A stretch of 64,000 nucleotides of DNA from positions 124,001 through 188,000 of the forward strand of contig JBCDLH010000001.1 in NCBI GenBank assembly GCA_038745585.1, given 5' to 3'. The position numbers and the translations under genes are program-made. Positions 17,968-26,994 of this stretch are shown here, one piece after another; position 1 is the first letter of the stretch, and every line of letters begins with the position of its first letter. The notes under the pieces were generated by a model, which was given only the letters and a program-made list of their open reading frames with translations, did not search any database and was not told the origin of the DNA. The stretch comes from HLUCCA09 sp038745585 (GTDB lineage: Bacteria; Pseudomonadota; Alphaproteobacteria; Rhodobacterales; Rhodobacteraceae).

Positions 17968-18984
17968 TCACATGCCAAAGACTTCGGCCCACCGGTCGAT
18001 CCAATCGGCTTTGGCCGCGTTCATCGCCGCATAGTCCATCCGGTTGAGCTTGCTGATCGCTTCGGCGCCATAGGTCCAGGGGGCCGCTTCCTCTGGCGTG
18101 AGCTGGACCTCTGTATTCACCGGCGCGTCGACGCCTTGCTGCCCTTGGATCGTCTGTACCTCGGTCGAGAGCATGAAGTTGATGAATTCATGCGCCAGTT
18201 CCACGTTTTCAGCACCGACGGGGATGTTGATCGTGTTGAGCGTCGCGATGTCGCCGTCGGTCAGATCGGCCCAAACCATCGTCGGCACGGCATCCCGGAG
18301 CGAGCGCATGGCAAAGTCCTGCGCAACGGAGACCGACGCCTCGCCCGTGGAAATGAGGTTAATCATCTCCGAGCCGGTTGTGTAGGTTTTCACCACATTG
18401 GGCTTCATCGCTTCGATTTTGGCAAAAGCGCCATCGGTATCGGCGAATGGGTCCACGTCGGCGACAGCGGCGGCCCGCATGACCATCATCGGCCCTGCGG
18501 TCGTCGTGATGCCGGGCACCGCGACCTCACCCGTCAGATCTTCGCGCCAAAGATCGGCCCAGGACGTGATCGGCGCAACGCGCGCGCTGTCATAGACGAT
18601 GCCAGCGCGCCCCACCGTGTAGGCTGGGCCAAACTCGCCCTGCGGCGCCTGCGCCATCGGGTAGAGCTTTTCGACATTGGGGACCAACGATCGGTCAACC
18701 GGCTGGAAGACGCCGGCCTCGACGCCGACCTGGCTGAAACTGTCGGTCAGAAAAATGACGTCGACACCGGTTCCACCGCGAATCTGGAGCTTGTTCAGCC
18801 GGTCGGCGTTGTTGCCAGTTTCAAACTGGATCTCGCAGCCGCAAATCTCTTTGAAGGGTTGGACGACGTTCGCATCGAGCTTCTCGCCGTTAAACCCCCA
18901 CCATGAAATGGTAAACGTCGTGTCGGCGGCAGCGGTGCCCGCGCTCAACATCAAAGCCCCGGCAAGTGTTGAAAATCGTCTCAT
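17968..18984 (-). CDS. Periplasmic substrate-binding protein, PotD/FbpA type
   Basis: A 338-residue secreted receptor. The signal peptide is MRRFSTLAGALMLSAGTAAA and the mature protein begins DTTFTISWWGFNGEKLD. The fold class is that of polyamine/iron/thiamine binding proteins. A cysteine pair (EICGCEIQFE) near the N-terminus may form a disulfide. I chose ATG 18984 because the signal peptide begins there. With a deaminase and nucleoside hydrolase in the same operon, a nucleoside, purine or polyamine-nucleoside ligand is more likely than iron; this is inference. Confidence 0.9.
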   Translation of the reverse strand: MRRFSTLAGALMLSAGTAAADTTFTISWWGFNGEKLDANVVQPFKEICGCEIQFETGNNADRLNKLQIRGGTGVDVIFLTDSFSQVGVEAGVFQPVDRSLVPNVEKLYPMAQAPQGEFGPAYTVGRAGIVYDSARVAPITSWADLWREDLTGEVAVPGITTTAGPMMVMRAAAVADVDPFADTDGAFAKIEAMKPNVVKTYTTGSEMINLISTGEASVSVAQDFAMRSLRDAVPTMVWADLTDGDIATLNTINIPVGAENVELAHEFINFMLSTEVQTIQGQQGVDAPVNTEVQLTPEEAAPWTYGAEAISKLNRMDYAAMNAAKADWIDRWAEVFGM

Positions 18985-19140
18985 ATCAAAGCCCCATCCT
19001 GGTCGGTTTCCACGATAGGCAAGCCGCCTGGGGGCCTTCAAGGCCAATCGCACCGACGTTGCCGATACGGCTGGCATCTGCTCAAGTCTTCGGCAGAGGG
19101 TACCGCTCTGAAGGCTGCGTGACGCTCATTATGGGGTGCG

Positions 19141-19533
19141 CTAGCGGAGCCGGAAGTCCGCCGATTGGCCGCTGCCTTGGTCCGAGACAAAGCGCAGCGT
19201 GTTTCCGTTGCGCAGAACGGCCTGGCAATTCGGGCCAAGATCGCGCTCCCCCCAATAGAGATCGCGGCAGAAGTAATTTCCGCGCCATTGCCACGCGCCT
19301 GTTACTGGGATGCCCAGACCGCGGCCTGCAATCTGACCCTGTGGCGTCACCTTCAGTCGGACGCCCGGGTAGCGCAGCGTCCGCCCCTGAACCAGTTCGA
19401 CAAACTCGTTCTCCTGGGTGACCTGCCGAAAAGTGTCGGCCTGCGCCGTGCCGCCCGGACCAAGATCGGCGGCGAGAACGGCGGCGAGGGCGACGGCGGC
19501 AACCTTCGGTCCTGGACAGCTGAAGCGCTTCAT
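19141..19533 (-). CDS. Small secreted protein often found beside dapB in Rhodobacteraceae
   Basis: A 130-residue protein with a signal peptide (VAAVALAAVLAADLGPGGTAQA). The mature domain contains TQENEFVELVQGRTL, GAWQWRGNYFCRDLYWGERDLGPNCQAVL and LRFVSDQGSG. I recall similar small proteins in this family of bacteria labelled dihydrodipicolinate reductase by neighbourhood; the sequence has no Rossmann fold, so that label is not justified. Two cysteines could form a disulfide. A GGGGAG site 9 nt upstream supports the ATG at 19533. The function is unknown. Confidence 0.75.
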   Translation of the reverse strand: MKRFSCPGPKVAAVALAAVLAADLGPGGTAQADTFRQVTQENEFVELVQGRTLRYPGVRLKVTPQGQIAGRGLGIPVTGAWQWRGNYFCRDLYWGERDLGPNCQAVLRNGNTLRFVSDQGSGQSADFRLR

Positions 19534-19633
19534 GTGTGAAATCTCCCCACGTTGCACCCTTTAACGCGCTAAGCCCGTCTACGGATGACGGGGCGATGCG
19601 ATCTCACGCGTTCGTGATCGCCACTGGCCACGC

Positions 19634-20443
19634 TCACAGCCCCAAAACATCCGTCATGGCATAGTGCCCTGGCTCCTGCCCGAGGCCCCAAAGGAGCGCA
19701 CGGATTGCGCCCTGGGCAAAAAGCTTGCGGTCGGAGGCGATGTGGCGCAGCACGATCCGTTCGCTCGGACCAGCAAAGATCACGTCGTGCTCGCCCACGA
19801 TGTCACCGCCGCGTATCGCGCTAAAGCCGATCTTTCCGCGTGTCCGCGCCCCCGTGATCCCATCGCGCGCCGCCTCATAGACCTCCGACAGAGGTTGCCC
19901 CCGGCCTTCGGCTGCCGCTTCGCCGAGCATCAGCGCCGTGCCTGAAGGCGCATCGACCTTCATTCGGTGATGCGCCTCGACAACCTCGATATCGTAGTCC
20001 GCACCAAGCGACGCGGCTGTCTGCCGCGCCAGCGCCAAGAGAAGGTTCACCCCTAGCGACATGTTGCCCGCGCGGATGATCGTGGCGTGACGCGCCGCGC
20101 TGTCGATCTTGGCGATCTGATCTGGAGTAAAGCCCGTCGTTCCGATGACGTGGACGGCGCGCGCCTGGGCTGCAATCCCCGCGGTGTCGACGCTCACCTC
20201 CGGCGCCGTAAAATCGAGCACGGCGTGGGCCTGTGCGATGGCCTCCCAAGGGTCGTCTGTCACGCGTAAGTCAAGCGCGCCTGTACCCATGGCGATGCCG
20301 ACATCCTGGCCGAGCCAGGGATGCCCCTCGCACTCGATTGCCGCAGAAAGCTTTAGACCTTCATGCGCCGAGACGCCGGCCACCAGCATCTGGCCCATGC
20401 GCCCCGACGCGCCCATGACCACGACATTCGGTGTCTCCTCCAC
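19634..20443 (-). CDS. dapB: 4-hydroxy-tetrahydrodipicolinate reductase
   Basis: Second committed step of lysine and diaminopimelate synthesis: NAD(P)H reduction of hydroxy-tetrahydrodipicolinate in the cytoplasm. The 269-residue length is normal. Motifs are MGASGRMGQML (nucleotide binding), VLDFTAPEVS, GTTGFT, the catalytic EAHHRMKVDAPSGTA and SGTA substrate loop. The start is GTG at 20443, preceded by GGAGG at good spacing; the long upstream frame overlaps rbfA on the other strand and is not coding. It is divergent from rbfA, an arrangement I know from Rhodobacteraceae. Confidence 0.95.
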   Translation of the reverse strand: MEETPNVVVMGASGRMGQMLVAGVSAHEGLKLSAAIECEGHPWLGQDVGIAMGTGALDLRVTDDPWEAIAQAHAVLDFTAPEVSVDTAGIAAQARAVHVIGTTGFTPDQIAKIDSAARHATIIRAGNMSLGVNLLLALARQTAASLGADYDIEVVEAHHRMKVDAPSGTALMLGEAAAEGRGQPLSEVYEAARDGITGARTRGKIGFSAIRGGDIVGEHDVIFAGPSERIVLRHIASDRKLFAQGAIRALLWGLGQEPGHYAMTDVLGL

Positions 20444-20542
20444 GGCGTGTCCTCCGATCGCAAACCGCGCCCTCCTAGCCGAACTCCCCCAAGCAGAAAA
20501 GGCGTGCTTGCGCCGTGCCGCGGCGCGGCCTACGTGCAAGGC

Positions 20543-20965
20543 ATGTCGAAGTCGCGATTTTCCTCGGGTCCCGGCCCCTCGCAACGACAGCTTCGCGTGG
20601 GTGAGCTCATCCGGCGGACTTTGTCGGATGTTCTTGCACGCGGCGATGTCCACGATCCCGAATTGACGGCGGTGTCCATCACGGTCGGCGAAGTACGTTG
20701 CTCGCCCGACCTGAAGAAGGCGACGGTCTATATGCTGCCCCTTGGCGGGCGCGGCGCCGAGACCGTGCTCGCGGCGCTGCGCCGCAACAAATCCGAGCTG
20801 CGGCGTCTCGTGTCCAAGGGAATGACGCTGAAATACGCTCCAGATCTTCACTTTGTGATCGATGAGACCTTCGACCGGATGGACGAGACCCGCGCTCTTT
20901 TCGCGCGTGACGAAGTGCGCCGCGATCTGGAGCCGCTGACGCGATCCGAAGATGAGGAGAGCTGA
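20543..20965 (+). CDS. rbfA: 30S ribosome-binding factor A
   Basis: A 140-residue ribosome-maturation factor that binds 16S rRNA during late 30S assembly. Family patterns are RQLRVGELIRRTLSDVLARGDV, VSITVGEVRCSPDLKKATVYM, LRRLVSKGMTLKYAPDLHFVID and DRMDETRALF. The KH-type fold has the expected length. The start ATG at 20543 is preceded by AAGG. It shares a transcript with the following glycosidase gene (4 nt gap). Confidence 0.95.
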   Translation: MSKSRFSSGPGPSQRQLRVGELIRRTLSDVLARGDVHDPELTAVSITVGEVRCSPDLKKATVYMLPLGGRGAETVLAALRRNKSELRRLVSKGMTLKYAPDLHFVIDETFDRMDETRALFARDEVRRDLEPLTRSEDEES

Positions 20966-20969
20966 CGCG

Positions 20970-21725
20970 ATGGCGATGTGGCGCGCCGGTATAGTCCTAG
21001 CGGGCCTTTTCACCGGTTCGGGCATACCCGCGGCAGCGGCACACCCGGCGTGCCACGAGATCGCCCGTGACGGCGCCGGCTATACGGTTTGCTCCTTCCG
21101 CGCAGACACGGACGATATCCGGCTTTGGCACAGCGATGCCTCGGGGGCTCTTCTGGGCTCCTTCCGCGCCGTCGATGCACTCCTCCGCGCCGAGGGCGCA
21201 CGGCTCGGCTTTGCGATGAACGGCGGGATGTATCACCAGGACCGCGCGCCGGTTGGCCACTACGTTGAGTCGGGCGAGAGCCATGTGCCGCTGATCGAGA
21301 CGGCCGGTCCGGGCAATTTCGGCCTCTTGCCCAACGGGGTCTTCTGCCTTGCCGCAGGGCGCGCGCGCATTCTCGAGACGACGGCGTTCGCCGCGGCGGC
21401 GCCAGACTGTACCTACGCGACACAATCGGGCCCGATGCTCGTCGTCGACGGGGCGCTCCACCCGCGTTTCATCCGCGACAGCGCGTCTTTGCACATTCGC
21501 AATGGCGTCGGCGTGGCGGAGGACGGGGTCACCGTTCATTTTGCGATCTCGAACGATCGCGTTAACTTTGATGCGTTCGGGCGGCTCTTTCGCGATGCGC
21601 TCGGCACCCCAAACGCGCTCTACCTCGACGGGAAAGTGTCCCGCCTCCATGCGCCAGAGATCGGTCGGTCCGATTTGGGCTGGCCCATGGGCCCGATCAT
21701 CGGCGTTGCCATCCCGCTGGAATAG
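20970..21725 (+). CDS. Phosphodiester glycosidase family (NAGPA/DUF2233) secreted protein
   Basis: A 251-residue exported protein with an N-terminal signal peptide ending near AAAAHPACH. The domain features AMNGGMYHQDRAPVGHYVESG, SGPMLVVDG and ALYLDGKVSRL match the DUF2233/phosphodiester glycosidase family. That family acts on phosphodiester-linked sugars; no bacterial substrate can be named here. A GAGGAG lies 10 nt before ATG 20970, which I prefer over the overlapping ATG at 20952. Confidence 0.82.
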   Translation: MAMWRAGIVLAGLFTGSGIPAAAAHPACHEIARDGAGYTVCSFRADTDDIRLWHSDASGALLGSFRAVDALLRAEGARLGFAMNGGMYHQDRAPVGHYVESGESHVPLIETAGPGNFGLLPNGVFCLAAGRARILETTAFAAAAPDCTYATQSGPMLVVDGALHPRFIRDSASLHIRNGVGVAEDGVTVHFAISNDRVNFDAFGRLFRDALGTPNALYLDGKVSRLHAPEIGRSDLGWPMGPIIGVAIPLE

Positions 21726-22105
21726 AGCCGCGCTGGCGCGCTACAGTTGATGTTTGGGCGGTTTGGAGCCCACCGCGGTGAATGCCTTCACCCGGTTTTC
21801 CGACTGGCTTGGATGCCTACCGAAGCGGCTGCCAGGATGATGTGTTCGTCGCGCGCGCGGGCTCGAGATTTGCCGCATGAGGTGCGTCCGCGGGCAAACC
21901 GGTTTTGATCGCACCTGAAATGATCGGATCAAAGACAGTAGAAAAGCGGCGCGCTTGTCACCACAGATCCGCCGCAAGATCGGCCTCTTGGTATTCGGCC
22001 GGCAACTTCGCAAGGCCGACAGTTCACCCAGAGTTTGCAAAACTGATACACAGACGTCATCTGCGCTCCGTATGCCGCGGACGGTTTTAAACTCGGGGGC
22101 ACGTC
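21726..22105. other. 380-bp intergenic region upstream of the FbpA-like gene
   Basis: No supported gene. It contains an inverted repeat TTTGATC (21904-21910) / GATCAAA (21927-21933) with TGATCG repeated inside, a possible operator. The final 80 bp are more AT-rich and probably hold the promoter of the transporter gene at 22106. Confidence 0.4.
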
Positions 22106-23086
22106 ATGCTTAAATCGCTTTCACTTTCCATCGCCATGGCCGTCCTCGGCACCGCGACGTTCGCAGCCGACGTCTCGGGCAAACTCGTCCTCTACACGTC
22201 GCAACCCAATGAAGACGCTCAACAAACGGTCGATGCCTTCACGGCCAAATATCCCGAAGTCGAGGTCGAGTGGATCCGGGACGGGACGACCCGGGTCATG
22301 GCAAAGCTGCGCGCCGAGTTTGAAGCCGGCGCGCCACAGCCTGATGTGCTCTTGATCGCCGACATGGTGACAATGGAAGGTCTCGAGGCCGAAGGCCGCC
22401 TGATGGCTCACCCCGACGCCGATGTCTCAGCCTACGACCCGGCACTTATGGACCCCGAAGGTCACTACTTTTCGACCAAGCTGATCACGACCGGAATCGT
22501 CTACAACGTCAATGCCCCGATGGTCCCAACGTCTTATGCGGATCTGCTGAAGCCAGAGGTCAAGGACATGCTCGCCATGCCCTCGCCGCTGACATCGGGC
22601 GCCGCAACCATCCACATGGCCGCCATCACCAGCCATCCCGATCTGGGCTGGGATTTCTACGAGGGCCTCGCCGATCAGGGCGCCAATCCGCAAGGTGGCA
22701 ATGGCGGGACCTATCGCGCCATCGCCGGCGGAGAAAAGCTCTATGGCTTTGTGGTCGACTTCCTCCCGATCCGGAACAAGCTCGACGGCGCGCCGGTGGA
22801 ATTCGTCTTTCCTGAAGAAGGCGTGAGCGCCGTGACGGAGCCAGTGGCGATCCTCTCCACGGCGCAGAACCCGACCGCGGCGAAGGCGTTTGTCGATTTC
22901 CTGATCTCGGCGGAGGGCCAGCAGCTCGCCTCCGAAATGGGTTACCTTCCCGCCCATCCCGATATCGCGCCGCCCGAGGGCTTCCCGTCCCTTTCCGAAA
23001 TCAAGCTCCTTGATTTCGATCCGGCGAAAGCGCTCGCCGAAGACGAAGCCAACAAGGCGAAGTTCGTCGATATCTTCGGCGGCTGA
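22106..23086 (+). CDS. ABC transporter substrate-binding protein, FbpA/AfuA-like
   Basis: A 326-residue periplasmic receptor with signal peptide (LSIAMAVLGTATFAADVSG) and the class pattern LVLYTSQPNEDAQQTVDAF. It ends with FDPAKALAEDEANKAKFVDIF. Ferric-binding proteins of this class usually use two adjacent tyrosines for Fe(III). I find no adjacent tyrosine pair, so another ligand (sugar phosphate, aminoethylphosphonate, thiamine-like) is plausible. A GGGGG stretch precedes the ATG. The stop overlaps the permease start by one base. Confidence 0.9.
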   Translation: MLKSLSLSIAMAVLGTATFAADVSGKLVLYTSQPNEDAQQTVDAFTAKYPEVEVEWIRDGTTRVMAKLRAEFEAGAPQPDVLLIADMVTMEGLEAEGRLMAHPDADVSAYDPALMDPEGHYFSTKLITTGIVYNVNAPMVPTSYADLLKPEVKDMLAMPSPLTSGAATIHMAAITSHPDLGWDFYEGLADQGANPQGGNGGTYRAIAGGEKLYGFVVDFLPIRNKLDGAPVEFVFPEEGVSAVTEPVAILSTAQNPTAAKAFVDFLISAEGQQLASEMGYLPAHPDIAPPEGFPSLSEIKLLDFDPAKALAEDEANKAKFVDIFGG

Positions 23087-24783
23087 TGCGGCATCGCATA
23101 CGGCTCGAACGCGGCGAGGTGCTCACCCTCGCCGTTGTCGTTTGCGTGGCGCTCCTCCTCTTTGCCTTTCCGCTGGGCCTTTTGGCGCAGGTCGCCTTTC
23201 GCGACGGCCTCGGCCCGATCCTCGCAGCGCTCGACACCCGCTCGGTGCCACGCGCACTCTGGAACTCTCTCGACAGCGCGGGGGTGTCGGCGGCACTGGC
23301 GCTCGTGTCGGGCACTGCGGCCGCGCTCATCATCGGGCTGACCAATGTCCGCGGGAAGGGCGTATTCGCCTTCCTCTTTCTCATTCCGATGATGATCCCG
23401 CCCCATGTGACCGCCATCGCATGGATCCAAGCGCTCGGCCCCTCCTCGCCGCTCCTGCAAACGCTCGGCCTCGCGCCGCCCCTCGGGACAACGCACCCGC
23501 TTTACTCGCGCGAAGGGGTGATCCTGCTCTTGGGCATCCAGCACGCGCCGCTCGTCTTCCTCGTCGTTCTGGCCGCTTTGCGCAGCCTGCCGCGGGAGCT
23601 GTCGGACGCGGCGCGTGTCTCCGGCGCGCGGGCGGGCCGGATGCTCTGGCGGATTATCCTGCCGCTCCTCGCGCCAACGCTGATCGCCGCCTATGCGCTG
23701 GCCTTCGTGTCGGCGCTCGGCAATTTCGGCATCCCCGCGCTCCTCGGCATTCCGGCCCGCTACACGACCCTACCCGTCCTCATCTGGCAGCGGCTGGCGA
23801 GCTTCGGCCCCTCGGTCCTGACAGACATGGCCGTGATCGCCACGCTTGTGGCCACCATCGCCATCGCGGCCGTCGTGTTGCAGCTCTGGCTCGCCTCCCG
23901 CCGCCGCAACGCGCTGATCGGCCCACCGCAGCCACCGCTCGACATTCACCTCGGGCGAAAGCGCCCTGCCGTCGAGGCGGCCATGGCGCTTGTGGTCCTT
24001 GCCACGCTTGTTCTGCCGCTCACAGCACTCTTTACCACAGCGCTTGTTCCCACTTACGGCGTAAAACTAAACGCCGAGACGCTGACGCTTTCCAACTTCG
24101 CCGAGATCCTCTTTCGGCAATCGGTCACGCTTCGCGCCTTCGCAAACTCGACCCTCATCGCCGCCACTGCAGCGCTCCTCCTCGCTGCCTTTGCAATGAT
24201 CGTCGCGCGCTACACGGCGACCCGTACACGCGGGATGCAGCGCTTCGGCACGGGGCTGAGTGCGATGGCGGAGATGACATACGCCATTCCTGGCCTGGTG
24301 ATTTCGGTCGCGTTCATCCTGGCCTTCATCAAGCCGCTGCCACTCGTAGGGTTTTCGATCTACAACACGCTCTGGATCATCTTGCTCGCCTATCTCTGCG
24401 CCTTCTTCGCCATCGCGCTGAAGCCCGTGACGGCGGCGGCCTTGCAGCTCGATCCGGCGCTCGACGAGGCCGCGCGGACCGCCGGCGCCGGCTATCTGCG
24501 GCGGATGACGCGGATCACGTTTCCGCTCGTGCTGCCCGCCGCGGTGTCGGGCGCGATCCTTGTGTTCCTGACGGCCTATAACGAGGTCACCGTCTCGGCG
24601 CTCCTGTGGTCGAGCGGGACCGAGACCATCGGAACGACGATCTTCAACTACGAAGACGGCGGCTACACGACGCTCGCCTCCGCCATGGCCGCGGTGACGG
24701 TGGTCGCCACCGTCTTCCTGATGGGCGCGCTCGATTGGGCCGGGCGCCGCGCGCCGCCCGGCGTGGTGCCCTGGCGGATCTAG
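23086..24783 (+). CDS. ABC transporter permease, FbpB-like, two fused permease domains
   Basis: A 565-residue inner-membrane protein with two tandem binding-protein-dependent permease domains, as in FbpB. The first domain has an EAA loop around ELSDAARVSGARAGRMLWRI. The second has one around DEAARTAGAGYLRRMTRITF. About twelve membrane spans are expected. It begins at the last base of the binding-protein stop codon (TGATG), so translation is coupled. No ATPase follows on this strand; the nearest candidate is convergent at 25129-26139. Confidence 0.92.
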   Translation: MRHRIRLERGEVLTLAVVVCVALLLFAFPLGLLAQVAFRDGLGPILAALDTRSVPRALWNSLDSAGVSAALALVSGTAAALIIGLTNVRGKGVFAFLFLIPMMIPPHVTAIAWIQALGPSSPLLQTLGLAPPLGTTHPLYSREGVILLLGIQHAPLVFLVVLAALRSLPRELSDAARVSGARAGRMLWRIILPLLAPTLIAAYALAFVSALGNFGIPALLGIPARYTTLPVLIWQRLASFGPSVLTDMAVIATLVATIAIAAVVLQLWLASRRRNALIGPPQPPLDIHLGRKRPAVEAAMALVVLATLVLPLTALFTTALVPTYGVKLNAETLTLSNFAEILFRQSVTLRAFANSTLIAATAALLLAAFAMIVARYTATRTRGMQRFGTGLSAMAEMTYAIPGLVISVAFILAFIKPLPLVGFSIYNTLWIILLAYLCAFFAIALKPVTAAALQLDPALDEAARTAGAGYLRRMTRITFPLVLPAAVSGAILVFLTAYNEVTVSALLWSSGTETIGTTIFNYEDGGYTTLASAMAAVTVVATVFLMGALDWAGRRAPPGVVPWRI

Positions 24784-25128
24784 GCGGCGTCGCATTTGGG
24801 GTACGGCGGCGTTCGGCGGGGGATCGAAAGCGCCGCTGGGAGAGACTGATGCGCTTCTTCACGGTTTCGGCGAGGCGCAAGCCGTGACAGCGCTGGCCCG
24901 TAGGGTGGCGCACAGGCCGTCGCGCTAATCGCTTCACCCATGCCAAGTTCCTCCCCGCCGCCAGCTCAGCGCTGACGCAGACAGAGCGCCATCTCGTGGG
25001 GACGGCGTCGTGCATGGTCTCACGGACCATTGGCGAGACACTGGACAACCGCTGGCACAGCGGCCTCTCGGCCGTGCCTCCGTGCCGGGGCGAAATGCTC
25101 TGTGGGGTAAGGCTCTCCGACCGGGGCT
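24784..25128. other. 345-bp gap between convergent permease and ATPase genes
   Basis: No supported gene and no clear terminator hairpin. Short frames in it show no family features. It may be residual DNA from an inversion of the ATPase gene. Confidence 0.35.
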
Positions 25129-26139
25129 TTAAGCGGGCAGCACCCAGCCGCCCGTGATCCGCACGCCGATCTTCTCCCCCACACGGGCCGGTGTTCCGAG
25201 GTCGAGCATGATCTCCGCACTCCCCTCAGCATCGGAAGCGACCGCCTCCCAATGCCCGCCCCGATAGGAAATCCCGCGGATCGTTACGGACGTACCTTCG
25301 GGGTCGAGCGAGACGTTCTTGGGGCGCACGAACACGTTCGGACCCTCCGCGCCCTCGACCGGCACCGTCTGGCCAAGAAGGCGGGCCTCGCGCCCGGACA
25401 CGTCTGCTTGCAAGATGCTCCCCCGACCAATGAACCGCGCGACTTTCGCGTTCGCCGGTCGCTCATAAACCTCCTCGGGCGGGCCGAGCTGCAGGAACCG
25501 CCCGTTCTCCATCACCGCCATCACATCGGCCAGGGCCATTGCTTCGCGCTGATCGTGCGTGATGAAGAGCGTCGTGACGCCGGAGCGCGCGTGGAACGCG
25601 CGCAGCTCGCCTTCCATTGTGTGCCGGAGATGGGGATCGAGGTTGGCGAGCGGCTCGTCCATGAGGATCGTTCGGGTTTCCCCGGCCAGGCACCGTGCCA
25701 ACGCCACGCGCTGCCGCTGCCCTCCCGAGAGCGCGTCGGGACGCCGGTCTGCATAGTCGCTGAGCGCGACCGTTTGCAGATGCTCGGAGGCCCGCCGCAC
25801 CGCCTCGGTGCGCGGGGTTCCCTTTGCCTCATAGGGAAAGGAGACGTTGCGCGCGACAGTCAAGTGCGGCCACAGCGCGTAGGATTGGAAGACGACGCCT
25901 ACCTGCCGCTCCTCCGGCGGCACGTTGGTGTCCCGGTCGAACACGGTCGCGCCATCCAAGGCAATGCGCCCCGCGTCCGGCGTTTCAAGCCCGGCGATGG
26001 CGCGCAAAAGCGTACTCTTGCCACAGCCCGACGGCCCGACGACGCAGAAAAACGCATTGGTCGGCACGTCGAACGAGATCCCGCCCAAAGCGGCCTCCCC
26101 GCCGAACGATTTCCTGAGCGACTCGACCACGATACCCAT
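25129..26139 (-). CDS. ABC transporter ATPase, FbpC type
   Basis: A 336-residue ATPase. Walker A VGPSGCGKSTL, Q-loop VVFQSYALWPH, signature LSGGQRQR, Walker B ILMDEPLANLDPH and switch TLFITHDQREAM are present. The C-terminal TOBE region covers about residues 240-336. It probably serves the FbpA/FbpB-like pair at 22106-24783, which lacks its own ATPase, although it is on the opposite strand. It lies 86 bp downstream of the DeoR gene in the same direction. Confidence 0.9.
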   Translation of the reverse strand: MGIVVESLRKSFGGEAALGGISFDVPTNAFFCVVGPSGCGKSTLLRAIAGLETPDAGRIALDGATVFDRDTNVPPEERQVGVVFQSYALWPHLTVARNVSFPYEAKGTPRTEAVRRASEHLQTVALSDYADRRPDALSGGQRQRVALARCLAGETRTILMDEPLANLDPHLRHTMEGELRAFHARSGVTTLFITHDQREAMALADVMAVMENGRFLQLGPPEEVYERPANAKVARFIGRGSILQADVSGREARLLGQTVPVEGAEGPNVFVRPKNVSLDPEGTSVTIRGISYRGGHWEAVASDAEGSAEIMLDLGTPARVGEKIGVRITGGWVLPA

Positions 26140-26225
26140 GACGTCTCGCTAGCACTCTTCGGCTGGTGGTGCAGTTGATTAAGCCCTTGATCCCCACTCA
26201 AATCGCGAGCGGTGCTGTGAGCCTG

Positions 26226-26969
26226 TCATGCGTCCGCACGGTCTCCCTCGTATTCTGTGAAAACACGTTGGAACCGGTCTAGCGGAGCGATGGAGGCAAG
26301 GGCGGTTCGACCGAACTTGCTGCGCGTGGCAAGAAGATAGCTCCGGCGAGACGCGGCCATCGCCGCCCGTTTCGCTGCGATCTTTGACAGGTCGAAATCC
26401 ATCACCCGGTCGCGCGCGTCGATGGCTGAGCAGGCGATCAGCGCGACGTCGAGTTGGATCTCGCGCAAACGCGCGATGACGTCGTCCCCCGTCAGCGATC
26501 CGTCGCGCCCTGTGAGCCGCCCGCCCAGCACGTGCACCTGGTGCGCGCTTGGGTCGAACGCCATCGCTGCACGCATCGAATTGGTGAAAACGCAAAAGCC
26601 CGGGCGCCGTGCGAGCTCTGCCGCGCAGGCTTCAATCGTCGTACCGACATCAAGAAAGATCGACGCGCCATCCGGCACCGCGGCGGCGGCCCTCCGGCCA
26701 ACCGCCCTCTTTTCTGGGCCCGAAAGCTTTGCCTTCGCCCGATGGTCAAGCCGCGCGGCCTCTGCAGCTATGGCCGGGCCCGCGCCGCCGTGAAAGCGCT
26801 GCAAGCGCCCGGCTCGGGTCAGCGCAATAATGTCCCGCCGGACCGTTTGGGCGGACACCCCGAACTCGGCCGCCAAAGCATCGATCGTCACGAACCCGCT
26901 CTGCGCGACCCGGTCGAGGATCACCGACTGACGCTGGGAGAGCGGGGGATCGGTTGGCTGTAGTGTCAC
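26226..26969 (-). CDS. DeoR/GlpR-family transcriptional regulator
   Basis: A 247-residue sugar-type regulator. It has an N-terminal DeoR helix-turn-helix (RQSVILDRVAQSGFVTID, LAAEFGVSAQTVRRDI) and a C-terminal sugar-phosphate-sensing domain (DVGTTIEACAAELAR, VLGGRLTGRDGSL). The start is GTG at 26969, preceded by GGGGA; the longer frame is antisense to the LOG gene. A perfect 18-bp palindrome sits 26 bp upstream, so autoregulation and control of the divergent operon are likely. Confidence 0.9.
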   Translation of the reverse strand: MTLQPTDPPLSQRQSVILDRVAQSGFVTIDALAAEFGVSAQTVRRDIIALTRAGRLQRFHGGAGPAIAAEAARLDHRAKAKLSGPEKRAVGRRAAAAVPDGASIFLDVGTTIEACAAELARRPGFCVFTNSMRAAMAFDPSAHQVHVLGGRLTGRDGSLTGDDVIARLREIQLDVALIACSAIDARDRVMDFDLSKIAAKRAAMAASRRSYLLATRSKFGRTALASIAPLDRFQRVFTEYEGDRADA

Positions 26970-26994
26970 AATTCTGTTCCCCGGCGGGTGTATG

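Noticed and set aside
15984..18047. A 687-codon plus-strand open frame across the PotABC-like genes
   Set aside because: Its composition (Arg, Asp, His, Gly runs) is that of an antisense shadow; the minus strand carries three unambiguous transporter genes.
22106..24783. Ferric iron uptake (FbpAB) with Fur control
   Set aside because: The receptor lacks the adjacent tyrosine pair, and I found no convincing Fur box in the upstream 380 bp. The annotation is kept at FbpA/FbpB-like.
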